From assembly GCA_017512365.1 (NCBI GenBank), contig JAFWGQ010000069.1, positions 1 to 64,000 on the forward strand: 64,000 nucleotides of DNA, read 5' to 3'. The position numbers and the translations under genes were made by a program. Every line of letters begins with the position of its first letter. The first letter of the stretch is position 1. This stretch comes from Mogibacterium sp. (GTDB lineage: Bacteria > Bacillota > Clostridia > Peptostreptococcales > Anaerovoracaceae). Below, in pieces: positions 8,306-16,973 of the stretch. The notes under the pieces were generated by a model. It was given only the letters and a program-made list of their open reading frames with translations, did no database searches and had not been told where the DNA came from.

Positions 8306-8992
8306 CTATTCGGCGTCTCCCATGGCCTCCATCTTCTTGCCGAGTTCGAAGACGAATTCCTTCAGAGCCTTTACATGCGCATCCGCCTCGGCTCTTGCTT
8401 CCTCATCGCGGCCGGCGTTTATCGCCTCCATGATGCGGTTGTGCTGCTCGGCCGTCGACTCGTACAGAGAGAAGTCCTCGTAATACAGATATCTGAACCT
8501 GAGGGAGAGCTCCTGCACATACTTGACGAGCTCGCTGAGGGTCTCATTGCCGCTGCACTTTACGATGAAGTTGTGGAACTTCTCGTCGAGCTCGATGATG
8601 ACCTCCTTGTCGTCGGCCTTCTCGATCGCCTGCTCGTATTCGAGGGCGATGGCTCTGAGCTGCTTCCTCTCGTCATCGTTGATCCTCTGAGCGGCCAGCT
8701 TGGCCACGAAGCCTTCCATGTCTTCCCTGACCTCGAACACATCGAGCATGTCCTTGATCGAGATGTTGGCGACGTAGGCCCCGCGCCTCGGCTCCACCTT
8801 GACGAGCCCGTCGTCCGCGAGCCTCTTGATGGCCTCTCTGATCGGAGTCCTGCTCACGTTCATCTTTTCGGACAGGTCGATCTCCATAAGTCTCGTCTGA
8901 GAGACGATCTCGCCTGTCAGTATCTTATGCTTGAGTTCGAGATATACAAGATCCTTCAGCGGCTTCTGTACCTTAAGCTGTATGTCAGTCAT
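8306..8992 (-). CDS. GntR-family (FadR/FCD type) regulator (228 aa)
   Basis: Start is the ATG at 8992 behind AAGGGGG. Residues about 10-75 form the winged-helix DNA-binding domain, with SRTPIREAIKRLADDGLVKVEPRRGAYV typical of GntR recognition helix and wing (quoted in parts: SRTPIREAIKRLA, then GLVKVEPRRGAYV). Residues about 85-220 are an all-helical FCD ligand domain with the metal/ligand-type residues D, H and H (EKFHNFIV and EQHNRIMEAI segments). It starts 14 bp after the ispE stop, so the two are one operon. The effector is not evident; the ispE link does not by itself indicate isoprenoid control. Confidence 0.9.
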   Translation of the reverse strand: MTDIQLKVQKPLKDLVYLELKHKILTGEIVSQTRLMEIDLSEKMNVSRTPIREAIKRLADDGLVKVEPRRGAYVANISIKDMLDVFEVREDMEGFVAKLAAQRINDDERKQLRAIALEYEQAIEKADDKEVIIELDEKFHNFIVKCSGNETLSELVKYVQELSLRFRYLYYEDFSLYESTAEQHNRIMEAINAGRDEEARAEADAHVKALKEFVFELGKKMEAMGDAE

Positions 8993-9006
8993 AAATCCCC
9001 CTTTTA

Positions 9007-9960
9007 CTATCTTCCCGTGTCTGTCAGCCACGCCCTTACGGACGCGTCCGTCACAGCCACCTCGGTAAGCGCGGCAAGTCCCTTTCCGGCCTTGTCGATG
9101 TCCTCATAGTAAGCGACCATCGTAGGCCCGCTCCCGCTCATCAGGATCTTCTCTGCATCGAGTCTTCTCTGCATGAACCTTCTGAGATTTGCCGCCTTGG
9201 GATCGGCCATGAGCGTGTATTTTTCCATGTCGTTGACGAACAGATGCTTTCCGGCCTTATCAGCGTCCGCGTAGCCGATCGCGTCCATCGCCTCGTAGGC
9301 CGCCTTTGTCAGGACCGCGGTGCCCGGATTCGCCATGATGACATATCTCGGGACGCTTTTTGCAGGTTCGACTATCTCTCCTATGCCGTAGGTCCACGCC
9401 GCGTCGCTCGCCTCCCCGATCCCTTCGAGGTCTCCGAGAAGCCTGCGGTTGCGGTAAGCGTTCATGAAGGTCGAGAACGGGACGTCGGCTCCGAATCCCG
9501 CGCCTATCTCCATGAGCTGTCTCAGCGTGAACGGTCTGCCGGTCATCTCGTTGAGTCCGAGCAGACACGCGGCCGCGTTGGCGCTGCCCCCGCCGATGCC
9601 CGCCGATACCGGCAGGTCCTTCCGGATATCTATGAGCAGCTGATCCGTGAGTCCGTACTGCTCGGGATCACCCGCTCCCATGGCGTCCGTGAAGGCTTTT
9701 ACGGCTCTGAACGCCAGATTATCCATGTCCGTCGGGATTGTTTTTGCATCCGTACATAAATATACAACAATGCCATTTACAGTGCAATGAGGCAGCTTGT
9801 ATTTTGTTGCTTTTTGAGAACATTTTTCGATCTTCATCACATCGTGCAGGCCGATCCCCTGCATGAAGGATACGATGTCATGATAACCGTCGGGCCTTTT
9901 GCCCGTGATCTCAAGCGAAAGATTTATTTTTGCATGCGCGTTCAGCGTGATGTGATCCAT
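9007..9960 (-). CDS. 4-diphosphocytidyl-2-C-methyl-D-erythritol kinase
   Basis: IspE phosphorylates CDP-methylerythritol with ATP in the non-mevalonate isoprenoid pathway. The N-terminus AHAKINLSLEITGKRPDGYH is the family signature. The GHMP-kinase phosphate loop PVSAGIGGGSANAAA lies near residue 105, and the C-terminal GHMP motif MSGSGPTMVAY near residue 275. At 317 residues it is slightly longer than the usual 280-300: residues about 50-72 include an extra segment with LPHCTVNGIVVYL. The cytosolic enzyme is first in an operon with the GntR regulator and is separated from the upstream secreted protein by a terminator at 9985-10009. Confidence 0.93.
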   Translation of the reverse strand: MDHITLNAHAKINLSLEITGKRPDGYHDIVSFMQGIGLHDVMKIEKCSQKATKYKLPHCTVNGIVVYLCTDAKTIPTDMDNLAFRAVKAFTDAMGAGDPEQYGLTDQLLIDIRKDLPVSAGIGGGSANAAACLLGLNEMTGRPFTLRQLMEIGAGFGADVPFSTFMNAYRNRRLLGDLEGIGEASDAAWTYGIGEIVEPAKSVPRYVIMANPGTAVLTKAAYEAMDAIGYADADKAGKHLFVNDMEKYTLMADPKAANLRRFMQRRLDAEKILMSGSGPTMVAYYEDIDKAGKGLAALTEVAVTDASVRAWLTDTGR

Positions 9961-9984
9961 CTGATGACCTCCGAAAGAGTCAAT

Positions 9985-10009
9985 GAAAACAGGGGAGGCC
10001 GGCTCCCCT
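9985..10009 (-). terminator. Terminator after the Ig-like secreted protein gene
   Basis: AGGGGAG (9991-9997) pairs with CTCCCCT (10003-10009); on the minus strand it is followed by GTTTTC. A GC-rich stem plus short T tract right after the gene ending at 10022. Confidence 0.7.
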
Positions 10010-10021
10010 TGTATGTGTTTT

Positions 10022-10885
10022 CTATTTCTTTCTCTGGTTCCCCTTACTGCCCTTGCTCTTTGTCTTAGTCTGCTTAGGAGCTTTCTCTGCTTTTCTCATT
10101 GCCGCCAGGGCTTCGACCGACCTGTCCTCCTTGCTCACCGGAGCCGGCGCGTGTACGTGATACACATTGTTCAGATACTGCGCGCAGTTCTCGATCTTCT
10201 TTTCCTGAGGCTCTTCAGTCTTTTTCTTTCTGCGGGCCTTCTTCTTCGCTTCCTTTTCTTCTTTCCTGGCCTGCTCGGCCTTTACCTCGTCAATGGATTT
10301 GCCGGTTCTCTTCGCCTCTTTGTAAGGGTTGAACGCGGCCTCCTTAGGAGCGTCCTTCGGGACCTCCTCTTCTTCCTTCTTGTTCTGCTGGCGGACCGAA
10401 AGCAGCGTGATACCGCCGAACATGACGATCATCATGGCCATGTTGACCATGTTGTTGACCTTCTGGTTGTATGTTTTGAACGATACGGTCTGCTCATTTG
10501 CCAGCTCTCGGCCGTCGTTGTCGACCACTCCCGGGCTTATGACGAGCCTGTACTCGGAATTGTTCTTTGCAGTGAAGCCCTTGTCTATGTCAGCAAGCAC
10601 GAGCACGAGTCCGTCGTTCTTGTCGCTGAACAGGATCTCGACCGGAACAGCCTTGCCGTCCTCGTCGTAGATGGCGAACTTGTCGAGATTGGCCTTCTTG
10701 GCCTCCGCTGTATTGATAGGATGATTGAATGTGAGCTTGACTCCGAGGTTCTCCATCGAAGTGTTTTTCTGTCCGTCCTCAGGGTATGAAGACACAAGCT
10801 TCAGTTCGTCGTCGGCAAAGCACATCGCCGACGCTGCCGTTATCATGACCGCAGTAAGTATCGCGATCAGACTTACCCTTTTCAT
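10022..10885 (-). CDS. Secreted/membrane protein with SbsA-type Ig-like domain (287 aa)
   Basis: Residues 1-24 are a signal peptide (LIAILTAVMITAASAMCFA). Residues 28-140 match the Ig-like SbsA (Big_5) pattern, with SSYPEDGQ near the start, LTFNHPIN, and YRLVISPGVVDNDG. One membrane span lies at about 147-167, followed by a long basic/acidic, Lys-rich tail of about 115 residues that would be cytoplasmic. Start chosen at 10885 because its ATG overlaps the stop of tadA as TAATG; an ATG three codons earlier sits too close to the GGAGG. Translational coupling with tadA is likely. Function unknown; an Ig domain outside and a highly charged tail inside suggest a structural envelope role. Confidence 0.8.
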   Translation of the reverse strand: MKRVSLIAILTAVMITAASAMCFADDELKLVSSYPEDGQKNTSMENLGVKLTFNHPINTAEAKKANLDKFAIYDEDGKAVPVEILFSDKNDGLVLVLADIDKGFTAKNNSEYRLVISPGVVDNDGRELANEQTVSFKTYNQKVNNMVNMAMMIVMFGGITLLSVRQQNKKEEEEVPKDAPKEAAFNPYKEAKRTGKSIDEVKAEQARKEEKEAKKKARRKKKTEEPQEKKIENCAQYLNNVYHVHAPAPVSKEDRSVEALAAMRKAEKAPKQTKTKSKGSKGNQRKK

Positions 10886-11379
10886 TATCTGCATTCCTCC
10901 GTTGTTTTACGTCTGTTTCTGAAGAATTCTCTGAGCTGCTCCGAGCATGTCTCCCCGAGAACTCCCCGCTCTGTCTCTATGCGGTGATTGAGTCTGGGAT
11001 CGTCCGCTATGTCGTAAAGCGACCCGCACGCCCCTGTCTTGGGGTCATCGGCTCCGATCACCAGGCGGGATATCCTCGAGAGCACCAGCGCTCCCGCGCA
11101 CATGCTGCACGGTTCGAGAGTGACATACATGACCGCGCCCGTGAGCCACTTGGCGCCGAGCTTCGCCTCGGCCTCCTCTATCGCGAGCATCTCCGCGTGC
11201 GCGGATGAACGCCCCGACGACTCTATGCGGTTATGCGCCCTTGCTATGATGACGCCGTCCTTTGCGATCACCGCACCGACCGGCACTTCGTCCTCCGAGG
11301 CAGCCTTCGCGGCCTCCTTTATCGCCTCGAGCATGAAGCGTTCATCATCACCTGAGCATTCGATCTCCTCAAAAACCAT
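10885..11379 (-). CDS. tRNA-specific adenosine-34 deaminase
   Basis: TadA converts adenosine 34 to inosine in the tRNA-Arg anticodon. The zinc site is His61-Ala-Glu63 (HAE) with Cys91 and Cys94 (PCSMC); Glu63 is the proton shuttle. The length of 164 residues is typical. The start at 11379 has a poor ribosome site; a downstream ATG (residue 16) exists, but family members usually begin about 15 residues before the FMxEA segment, so the longer form is kept. Middle gene of a cvpA-tadA-Ig protein unit, with its stop overlapping the next start. Confidence 0.93.
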   Translation of the reverse strand: MVFEEIECSGDDERFMLEAIKEAAKAASEDEVPVGAVIAKDGVIIARAHNRIESSGRSSAHAEMLAIEEAEAKLGAKWLTGAVMYVTLEPCSMCAGALVLSRISRLVIGADDPKTGACGSLYDIADDPRLNHRIETERGVLGETCSEQLREFFRNRRKTTEECR

Positions 11380-11415
11380 AGCTTGAGTATTGTATCACAA
11401 CAGGCCTTGTAAAAT

Positions 11416-12120
11416 CTACTTTAATACGTATTTTACGACCAGCAGCAGAGGGTTCACATCGTACAGTACCTTGCCTATCGTCGTCATCTGGAGAGCCTCC
11501 AGCGACGCGGGCACATTCTCCGGCTTCACCAGAGTCATGACCGGTATCAGAAGAGCCGTGAACACCCAGGCCAGGAGCAGCCCCCTTACACCTCCGAGCA
11601 CGAAGCCCAGCAACCTGTCGGTAAAGCCGATCACGACCGAAGTGTTCCGGAAGTGCTTTATGACAGCTCTGATGACAGCGGTGAGTACGGCGATGGTCAG
11701 CAGAATGAGAGCAAAACCGATGACGCTCACAGCCACCGCGGTCAGCTTCTGCGCGGCCGCGTCAGCCGCCCTGTCCGCGGCGTTGTCGAACATGCTGCCT
11801 ATGGATTTCGAAAGCGAATCCTGATACGACGCAGGAGTCTCCGTCGAGTTCAGGGTATCCAGCGCGGCGTTGCCGCTTCCCGTATCCGCCTCTTCTCCCC
11901 TTATCAGAAAGAAAATATGATCATGAAGAGACCTGCTCATCTTCGTTTTCATGAGAAAAGCAGTTATCTTGTCCGAATAGAATATGCCGAGACCGATGCC
12001 GGCGGCTGTGCCCGCCAGTCTGATCACAGTATCTCCTATTCCTTTGACGGCGCCCCATATGGCCGCCGCAAGTATCAGCAGGATTATGAATCCGTCTATC
12101 GCCCACCAGTTCGTAAACAT
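11416..12120 (-). CDS. CvpA family membrane protein (234 aa)
   Basis: Four hydrophobic segments (about residues 8-26, 30-48, 105-135 and 155-185) and the early DGFIILLILAAAIWGAVKG helix with glycine spacing match CvpA/colicin V production proteins. A periplasm-side or loop insertion of about 45 polar residues (EEADTGSGNAALD region) sits between the second and third spans. The precise role is unsettled; some relatives act in envelope or biofilm processes. It lies 36 bp upstream of tadA and probably leads that operon. The stretch 12121-12300 before it holds only AT-rich promoter-like sequence for this gene. Confidence 0.8.
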   Translation of the reverse strand: MFTNWWAIDGFIILLILAAAIWGAVKGIGDTVIRLAGTAAGIGLGIFYSDKITAFLMKTKMSRSLHDHIFFLIRGEEADTGSGNAALDTLNSTETPASYQDSLSKSIGSMFDNAADRAADAAAQKLTAVAVSVIGFALILLTIAVLTAVIRAVIKHFRNTSVVIGFTDRLLGFVLGGVRGLLLAWVFTALLIPVMTLVKPENVPASLEALQMTTIGKVLYDVNPLLLVVKYVLK

Positions 12121-12327
12121 AGATGTATTTTAACATATTCTGCCGCGGGCATCTCAATACTAAACACTTATATAGACTGCGGATGCGGCCGCGCTGCCGG
12201 GTTTGTTCGCGGATACAGAAGCGGCTGCAGGGGCTTTGTTTTTGAGTACAAAAAAGAGCGTGAAGTTTGTGTGAAGAAATAAGGTCGTATTTCAGTAATT
12301 GCAAGGCTTTGACGGATTCTTAACTAT

Positions 12328-12356
12328 TTGACGCTTCGCCGTGCGGGTGCTATTAT
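12328..12356 (+). promoter_or_regulatory. Promoter of the glycine cleavage operon
   Basis: TTGACG (12328-12333), 17-nt spacer, TATTAT (12351-12356): a strong sigma-A-like promoter. A second TTGACG lies at 12309. The predicted leader to gcvT is only about 80 nt. I found no glycine-riboswitch core in the 324-bp gap 12121-12444. The remainder of that gap shows no gene. Confidence 0.7.
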
Positions 12357-12444
12357 TAATATAGGTTAGAAAAGTGGGCTCAGGGGCTGTTTTTATTGAC
12401 GCTTCCGGCCCGTGCCAGCATATAAAAAACGGAGGTAAAAAGCG

Positions 12445-13533
12445 ATGGAAAAGAAAACCCCGCTCTATGACACCCATGTCAAGTACGGCGGCAAGATAGT
12501 CGAATTCGGCGGCTTCCTGCTCCCTGTGCAGTATGAGGCCGGTGTCAAAGCAGAGCACATGGCAGTCAGAACAAAATGCGGACTGTTCGATGTCTCCCAC
12601 ATGGGCGAAGTCCTCGTCCGGGGACCTAAGGCAAAGGACTTCCTCAACCTGCTCCTGACAAACGATTACACTGACCTTAAGCCGGGATACGCGAGATATT
12701 CCCCTATGTGCAACGAGAACGGCGGCACCGTCGATGACCTCATTGTATACATGAAGGGCGAGAATGATTATTTCGTAGTCGTCAACGCCGCCAACACCGA
12801 CAAGGACTTCGCGTGGATGTGCGATCACAAGATCGACGGCGTCGAGCTCAAAAACGTGAGCGACGAGTACGGCCAGGTGGCTCTCCAGGGTCCTAACGCC
12901 GAAAAGGTGCTGAGGAAGGTCGTTAAAGAGGAGTACATCCCTGCGGGCTACTACACATGCATCTTCGACGCGGACTTCCAGGGCATCCCTGTGATGATCT
13001 CCCGCACAGGCTATACCGGCGAGGACGGATTCGAGATCTACATGCCGGCTGCAAAAGCTCCGGATGTATGGGAAGCTCTTATCGCTGCAGGCAAGGACGA
13101 CGGACTCATCCCTTGTGCTCTCGGCGCGAGAGACACCCTGAGGATGGAAGCTGCCATGCCTCTCTACGGACATGAGCTCAACGACGAGATCAGCCCTAAG
13201 ACAGCAGGCCTCGGCTTCGCAGTCAAGATGGATAAGCCTGACTTCATCGGCAAGGCCGCGCTCGAGGCGGATCAGCCTCTCAAGCACAGGAGAGTCGGCC
13301 TCAAGGTCACGGGCCGCGGCATCCTCAGAGAGCATCTTGACGTCTACAGAGACGGCAAGATCGTAGGACATACTACTTCCGGCACGTTCCTGCCTTACCT
13401 CGGCAGCTCGTACGCGATGGCCATCGTCGAATCCGGCGCAAGAGAGATAGGAGCTCCTTGCCAGGTCGACGTAAGAGGCCGCATGGTAGACTGCGAGATG
13501 GTAGGCCTGCCGTTCTACAAAAGAGAGAAGTAA
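12445..13533 (+). CDS. Glycine cleavage T protein, aminomethyltransferase
   Basis: GcvT takes the aminomethyl group from lipoyl-GcvH, releases ammonia and forms methylene-tetrahydrofolate. Ribosome site GGAGGT 9 nt before ATG. Sequence signatures: the FDVSHMGEV motif near residue 50, the folate-pocket region [17 protein letters not shown] near residue 80, [10 protein letters not shown] near residue 188 and [14 protein letters not shown] near residue 233, with the C-terminal barrel ending in RGRMV. At 362 residues it is of normal length. First gene of gcvT-gcvH-gcvPA-gcvPB. The partner lipoamide dehydrogenase and lipoate ligase are encoded convergently 3-6 kb away. Confidence 0.96.
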   Translation: MEKKTPLYDTHVKYGGKIVEFGGFLLPVQYEAGVKAEHMAVRTKCGLFDVSHMGEVLVRGPKAKDFLNLLLTNDYTDLKPGYARYSPMCNENGGTVDDLIVYMKGENDYFVVVNAANTDKDFAWMCDHKIDGVELKNVSDEYGQVALQGPNAEKVLRKVVKEEYIPAGYYTCIFDADFQGIPVMISRTGYTGEDGFEIYMPAAKAPDVWEALIAAGKDDGLIPCALGARDTLRMEAAMPLYGHELNDEISPKTAGLGFAVKMDKPDFIGKAALEADQPLKHRRVGLKVTGRGILREHLDVYRDGKIVGHTTSGTFLPYLGSSYAMAIVESGAREIGAPCQVDVRGRMVDCEMVGLPFYKREK

Positions 13534-13588
13534 TCAAACCGATATCTTTTATCCCACATTTAAACAAGTTTTAAAAAGGAGATCGAAA

Positions 13589-13957
13589 ATGTTTTATCCA
13601 AAAGAACTGAAGTACACGAAAGATGATGAATGGATCCGCTATGAAGGCGAAGAGGCCTTTATCGGCATCACGGATTACGCTCAGAGCGAACTCGGCGACC
13701 TCGTATTCGTAAATCTTCCTGAGGTAGGCGACGAAGTAGTTGCGGGCGAGGCTTTCGGCGATGTCGAATCCGTAAAGGCTGTAGCCGATGTAATGTGCCC
13801 TGTTACGGGTGTCGTTCTTGAGCTCAACGAGGACCTCCTCGACGATGCTTCGCTGATCAACAGCGATCCTTACGGCTCATGGTTCATCAAGGTCGGAAGC
13901 ATCACTGACGAAGAGGACCTCATGACAGCTGAGGAGTACGACGCATACAGAGGATGA
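13589..13957 (+). CDS. Glycine cleavage H protein (lipoyl carrier)
   Basis: The shuttle protein of the glycine cleavage complex. Lys63 in ESVKAV is the lipoyl attachment site, expected to be modified by the LplA encoded at 20932-21921. Conserved [19 protein letters not shown] strand precedes it and [10 protein letters not shown] follows. 122 residues, full length. Good ribosome site AAGGAG; 55-bp gap after gcvT and 51 bp before gcvPA. Confidence 0.96.
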   Translation: MFYPKELKYTKDDEWIRYEGEEAFIGITDYAQSELGDLVFVNLPEVGDEVVAGEAFGDVESVKAVADVMCPVTGVVLELNEDLLDDASLINSDPYGSWFIKVGSITDEEDLMTAEEYDAYRG

Positions 13958-14008
13958 TCAGCTTATTCAGAACAGTTATTTCCGCTGTTAAGTTAAGGAG
14001 GAATCAAA

Positions 14009-15352
14009 TTGGGCACTTTCATTCCTAACACTAAGGAAGAGCAGTTAAAAATGCTCAACGAGATCGGATACAAGGATTTCGACGACCTCTTTAAAGTGAT
14101 CCCTGACGCGGCCAAGGTCAAAGGCGAGCTCGATCTCCCTGAGGGACTTTCCGAGATCGAAGTTGACCGCAAGGTCCAGGGCCTCGCAGACAAGAACGTC
14201 GTATTCCGTTCGATCTTCCGCGGCGCCGGCGCTTACAACCATTACGTACCTGCCGCCGTCGACGCGATCGCCAACAAAGAGGAATTTGTTACGGCATACA
14301 CACCATACCAGGCTGAGATCAGCCAGGGCATCCTCCAGTCGATATTCGAGTACCAGACCATGATCGCAGAGATCACCGGCATGGATATCGCGAACGCTTC
14401 GATGTACGACGGTGCTTCCGCAGCCGCTGAGGCATGCTGGATGTGCAAGGACAGAAAGCACAGCACCATCTACGTATCCGGAGCACTCGACGAGAGGATC
14501 CTCACAGTCATCAACACTTATTCGTTCGGAAGAGAGAGCAAGGTAGTGGTCATCCCTGCAAAGGACGGCGTTACCGACAAGGACGCTCTGAAGAAAGCTC
14601 TCGCTGACGATCCTGAAGCCGCCTGCTTCCTGATGCAGTATCCGAACTTCTACGGCATCATCGAGGATGCCGACGAGCTCTGCAAGATCACTCACGACGG
14701 AGGCGCGAAGTTCATCATGTACTGCCATCCGCTCGCACTCGGCGCTCTGAAGAGCCCGGGCGAAGTCGGCGCGGACATCGCCGTAGGCGAAGGACAGCCT
14801 CTCGGACTCGGTCTCGAGTTCGGCGGACCGTACCTCGGCTTCCTGTCGACGCGTCAGGAGAACATGCGCCAGATCCCGGGCAGACTCATCGGAGAGACCG
14901 TCGACACCAGAGGCGACAGAGGCTTCGTTCTGACCATCCAGGCCAGAGAACAGCACATCCGCCGCGAGAAGGCGAGCTCCAACATCTGCTCGAACGAGGC
15001 GTGGTGCGCTCTGAGAGCCGGCATCTATCTTTCGACCATCGGCCCTGCGGGTTATGAGAAGGTCGCTGAACTCTGCTCATCCAAGGCCCACTACATGGCC
15101 GAAGAGCTCGAAAAGATCGGCATGAAGCGCTGCTTCAAAGGCGAGTTCTGGAACGAATTCGCAACGACATGCCCTGACGCCGACAAGCTGCTCAAGGCAC
15201 TCGAAGAGAAGGGCATCCTCGGCGGACTCAAACTCTGCTGCGGCTGCTGCGACGCGGGATGCGACACAGACTGCATCCTCTGGTGCTGCACCGAGCTCAA
15301 CACCAAAGAAGATATCGATGAAGTCATAGCTGTCGCAAAGGAGGTGTTCTAG
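14009..15352 (+). CDS. Glycine decarboxylase P protein, subunit 1
   Basis: N-terminal half of glycine decarboxylase, which with GcvPB binds pyridoxal phosphate and transfers the aminomethyl group to GcvH. It starts with TTG at 14009, 7 nt after AAGGAGG. The family pattern is clear: MGTFIPNT, FRGAGAYNHYVPA, YTPYQAEISQGILQ, and EFGGPYLGF. Length 447 is usual. Odd feature: residues about 409-427 contain eight cysteines (CCGCC, AGCDTDC, WCC) where relatives known to me have an ordinary strand, so an added metal or redox site is possible. The next gene starts 1 nt after its stop. Confidence 0.95.
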   Translation: MGTFIPNTKEEQLKMLNEIGYKDFDDLFKVIPDAAKVKGELDLPEGLSEIEVDRKVQGLADKNVVFRSIFRGAGAYNHYVPAAVDAIANKEEFVTAYTPYQAEISQGILQSIFEYQTMIAEITGMDIANASMYDGASAAAEACWMCKDRKHSTIYVSGALDERILTVINTYSFGRESKVVVIPAKDGVTDKDALKKALADDPEAACFLMQYPNFYGIIEDADELCKITHDGGAKFIMYCHPLALGALKSPGEVGADIAVGEGQPLGLGLEFGGPYLGFLSTRQENMRQIPGRLIGETVDTRGDRGFVLTIQAREQHIRREKASSNICSNEAWCALRAGIYLSTIGPAGYEKVAELCSSKAHYMAEELEKIGMKRCFKGEFWNEFATTCPDADKLLKALEEKGILGGLKLCCGCCDAGCDTDCILWCCTELNTKEDIDEVIAVAKEVF

Positions 15353-15353
15353 G

Positions 15354-16772
15354 ATGAAATTAATATTCGAAAAGAGCATTCCGGGCAGAGGACAAGACAT
15401 TTTCCCTGCATGCGATGTGCCTGTAAAGATGCCTGCAGCTCCTAAGCGCGAAAAGAAGGCTCACCTGCCTGAGATCTCCGAAAACGAGATGGGCAGACAC
15501 TACACGGCTCTCGCCAAGAGAGCTCACGGAGTCAACGACGGATTCTATCCTCTCGGCTCCTGCACGATGAAGCATAACCCGAGGATCAACGAGAAGATGG
15601 CAGCCCTTCCGGGCTTTGCAAAACTGCATCCGCTCCAGCCTGCTCATACTGTGACAGGCGCCAACGAGCTGATCGCCGACCTCGAGAAATTCCTCTGCGA
15701 GATCACCGGCATGGACGGAGTGACTTTCTCACCTGCGGCCGGAGCACACGGAGAATTCACGGGACTTCTGCTGATCAAGGCTTATCACACGGACAGAGGC
15801 GACACGGAGCGTAACGAGATCATCGTACCTGACGCCGCTCACGGCACCAACCCTGCTTCGGCAACGATGGCCGGCTACAAGACCATCGTCATCAAGTCGA
15901 ACGAGAACGGCACGGTCGACATCGACGACCTCAAGGCTCACCTCGGTCCTAAGACAGCGGGCCTGATGCTGACAAACCCTAACACGGTAGGTCTCTTCGA
16001 CCCTAACATCATGGAGATCACGAAGCTCGTCCATGAAGCAGGCGGACTCTGCTACTATGACGGAGCCAACCTGAACGCCGTTATCGGCATCGTCCGTCCG
16101 GCGGACATCGGCTTCGACGTCATCCACATGAACCTGCACAAGACCTTCTCGACGCCTCACGGCGGCGGCGGTCCGGGAAGCGGCCCTTGCGCATACAAGG
16201 ACTTCCTCGCTCCGTTCGCACCGGGACTGGTCTGCAGGGACGGCAAGGAGTACACGAGGGCGGAGAAGTCGATCGGAAACATGACCGGCTTCTACGGCAA
16301 CTTCCTCGTGATGGTCAAGGCTTACACATACCTGCTGACCATCGGCAAGGACGTTCATACGCTCGCGGAGAACGCCGTGCTCAACGCGAACTACATGCAG
16401 GAGAAGCTCAAGGATATCTATCCTATCGCATTCGACACGACCTGCATGCACGAGTTCGTCATCGGTCTCGACCCGATCTACAGGAAGACCCACGTATCGG
16501 CTCTGGACGTAGCCAAGGCACTCCTCGACTACGGCATCCATCCGCCTACGATCTACTTCCCTCTGATCGTGCACGAGGCTCTGATGATCGAGCCTACCGA
16601 GACGGAGACGAAGGAGACTCTCGACGAGGCCATCACGGCATTCAGAGAGATCTACGACAGGATCTTCAACTCGCCTGAGAGCGTACAGAACGCTCCTCAG
16701 ACCACGCCGGTACTGAGGCTCGACGACACCAAGGCAGCGAGAGAGCCTCATCTGAGGTACACCTTCGACTGA
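15354..16772 (+). CDS. Glycine decarboxylase P protein, subunit 2
   Basis: C-terminal half of the P protein, holding the pyridoxal-phosphate lysine: Lys263 in MNLHKTFSTPHGGGGPG. The SCTMKHNPR segment near residue 68, DAAHGTNPAS and HEFV(I)GL are family signatures. 472 residues, normal. Coupled to gcvPA with a 1-nt gap, which supports equal amounts of the two subunits. Last gene of the operon; the strong terminator at 16827-16863 follows. Confidence 0.96.
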   Translation: MKLIFEKSIPGRGQDIFPACDVPVKMPAAPKREKKAHLPEISENEMGRHYTALAKRAHGVNDGFYPLGSCTMKHNPRINEKMAALPGFAKLHPLQPAHTVTGANELIADLEKFLCEITGMDGVTFSPAAGAHGEFTGLLLIKAYHTDRGDTERNEIIVPDAAHGTNPASATMAGYKTIVIKSNENGTVDIDDLKAHLGPKTAGLMLTNPNTVGLFDPNIMEITKLVHEAGGLCYYDGANLNAVIGIVRPADIGFDVIHMNLHKTFSTPHGGGGPGSGPCAYKDFLAPFAPGLVCRDGKEYTRAEKSIGNMTGFYGNFLVMVKAYTYLLTIGKDVHTLAENAVLNANYMQEKLKDIYPIAFDTTCMHEFVIGLDPIYRKTHVSALDVAKALLDYGIHPPTIYFPLIVHEALMIEPTETETKETLDEAITAFREIYDRIFNSPESVQNAPQTTPVLRLDDTKAAREPHLRYTFD

Positions 16773-16826
16773 CCCGCCGGGCAGTAACGACGGCTGCGGA
16801 CACGCGCAGCCCGTAAACAGAAAAGG

Positions 16827-16863
16827 AGGCCCCTGCGCGTCACATCATGCGCAGGGGCCTTTT
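16827..16863 (+). terminator. Terminator of the glycine cleavage operon
   Basis: Perfect 12-bp stem AGGCCCCTGCGC with GCGCAGGGGCCT around a 10-nt loop, followed by TTTC. Confidence 0.9.
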
Positions 16864-16912
16864 CAGCGCGTTCTTTTTCGTGCCGATAATGAAGATATTG
16901 CGCCTGATTATA

Positions 16913-16921
16913 TGGTAAAAT
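16913..16921 (+). promoter_or_regulatory. Possible extended -10 promoter for the GGDEF pair
   Basis: TGG followed by TAAAAT fits an extended -10 element; no good -35 is visible at the right distance. It lies about 50 bp before the first GGDEF gene. Confidence 0.35.
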
Positions 16922-16973
16922 ATTGTTGTATAAGCGTTTTTTGCGTGCTGGAAAAAGGAGAGTTTCCCGGACA

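Noticed and set aside
12121-12444. Glycine riboswitch before gcvT
   Set aside because: The predicted transcript leader is only about 80 nt and shows no aptamer-like conserved core.
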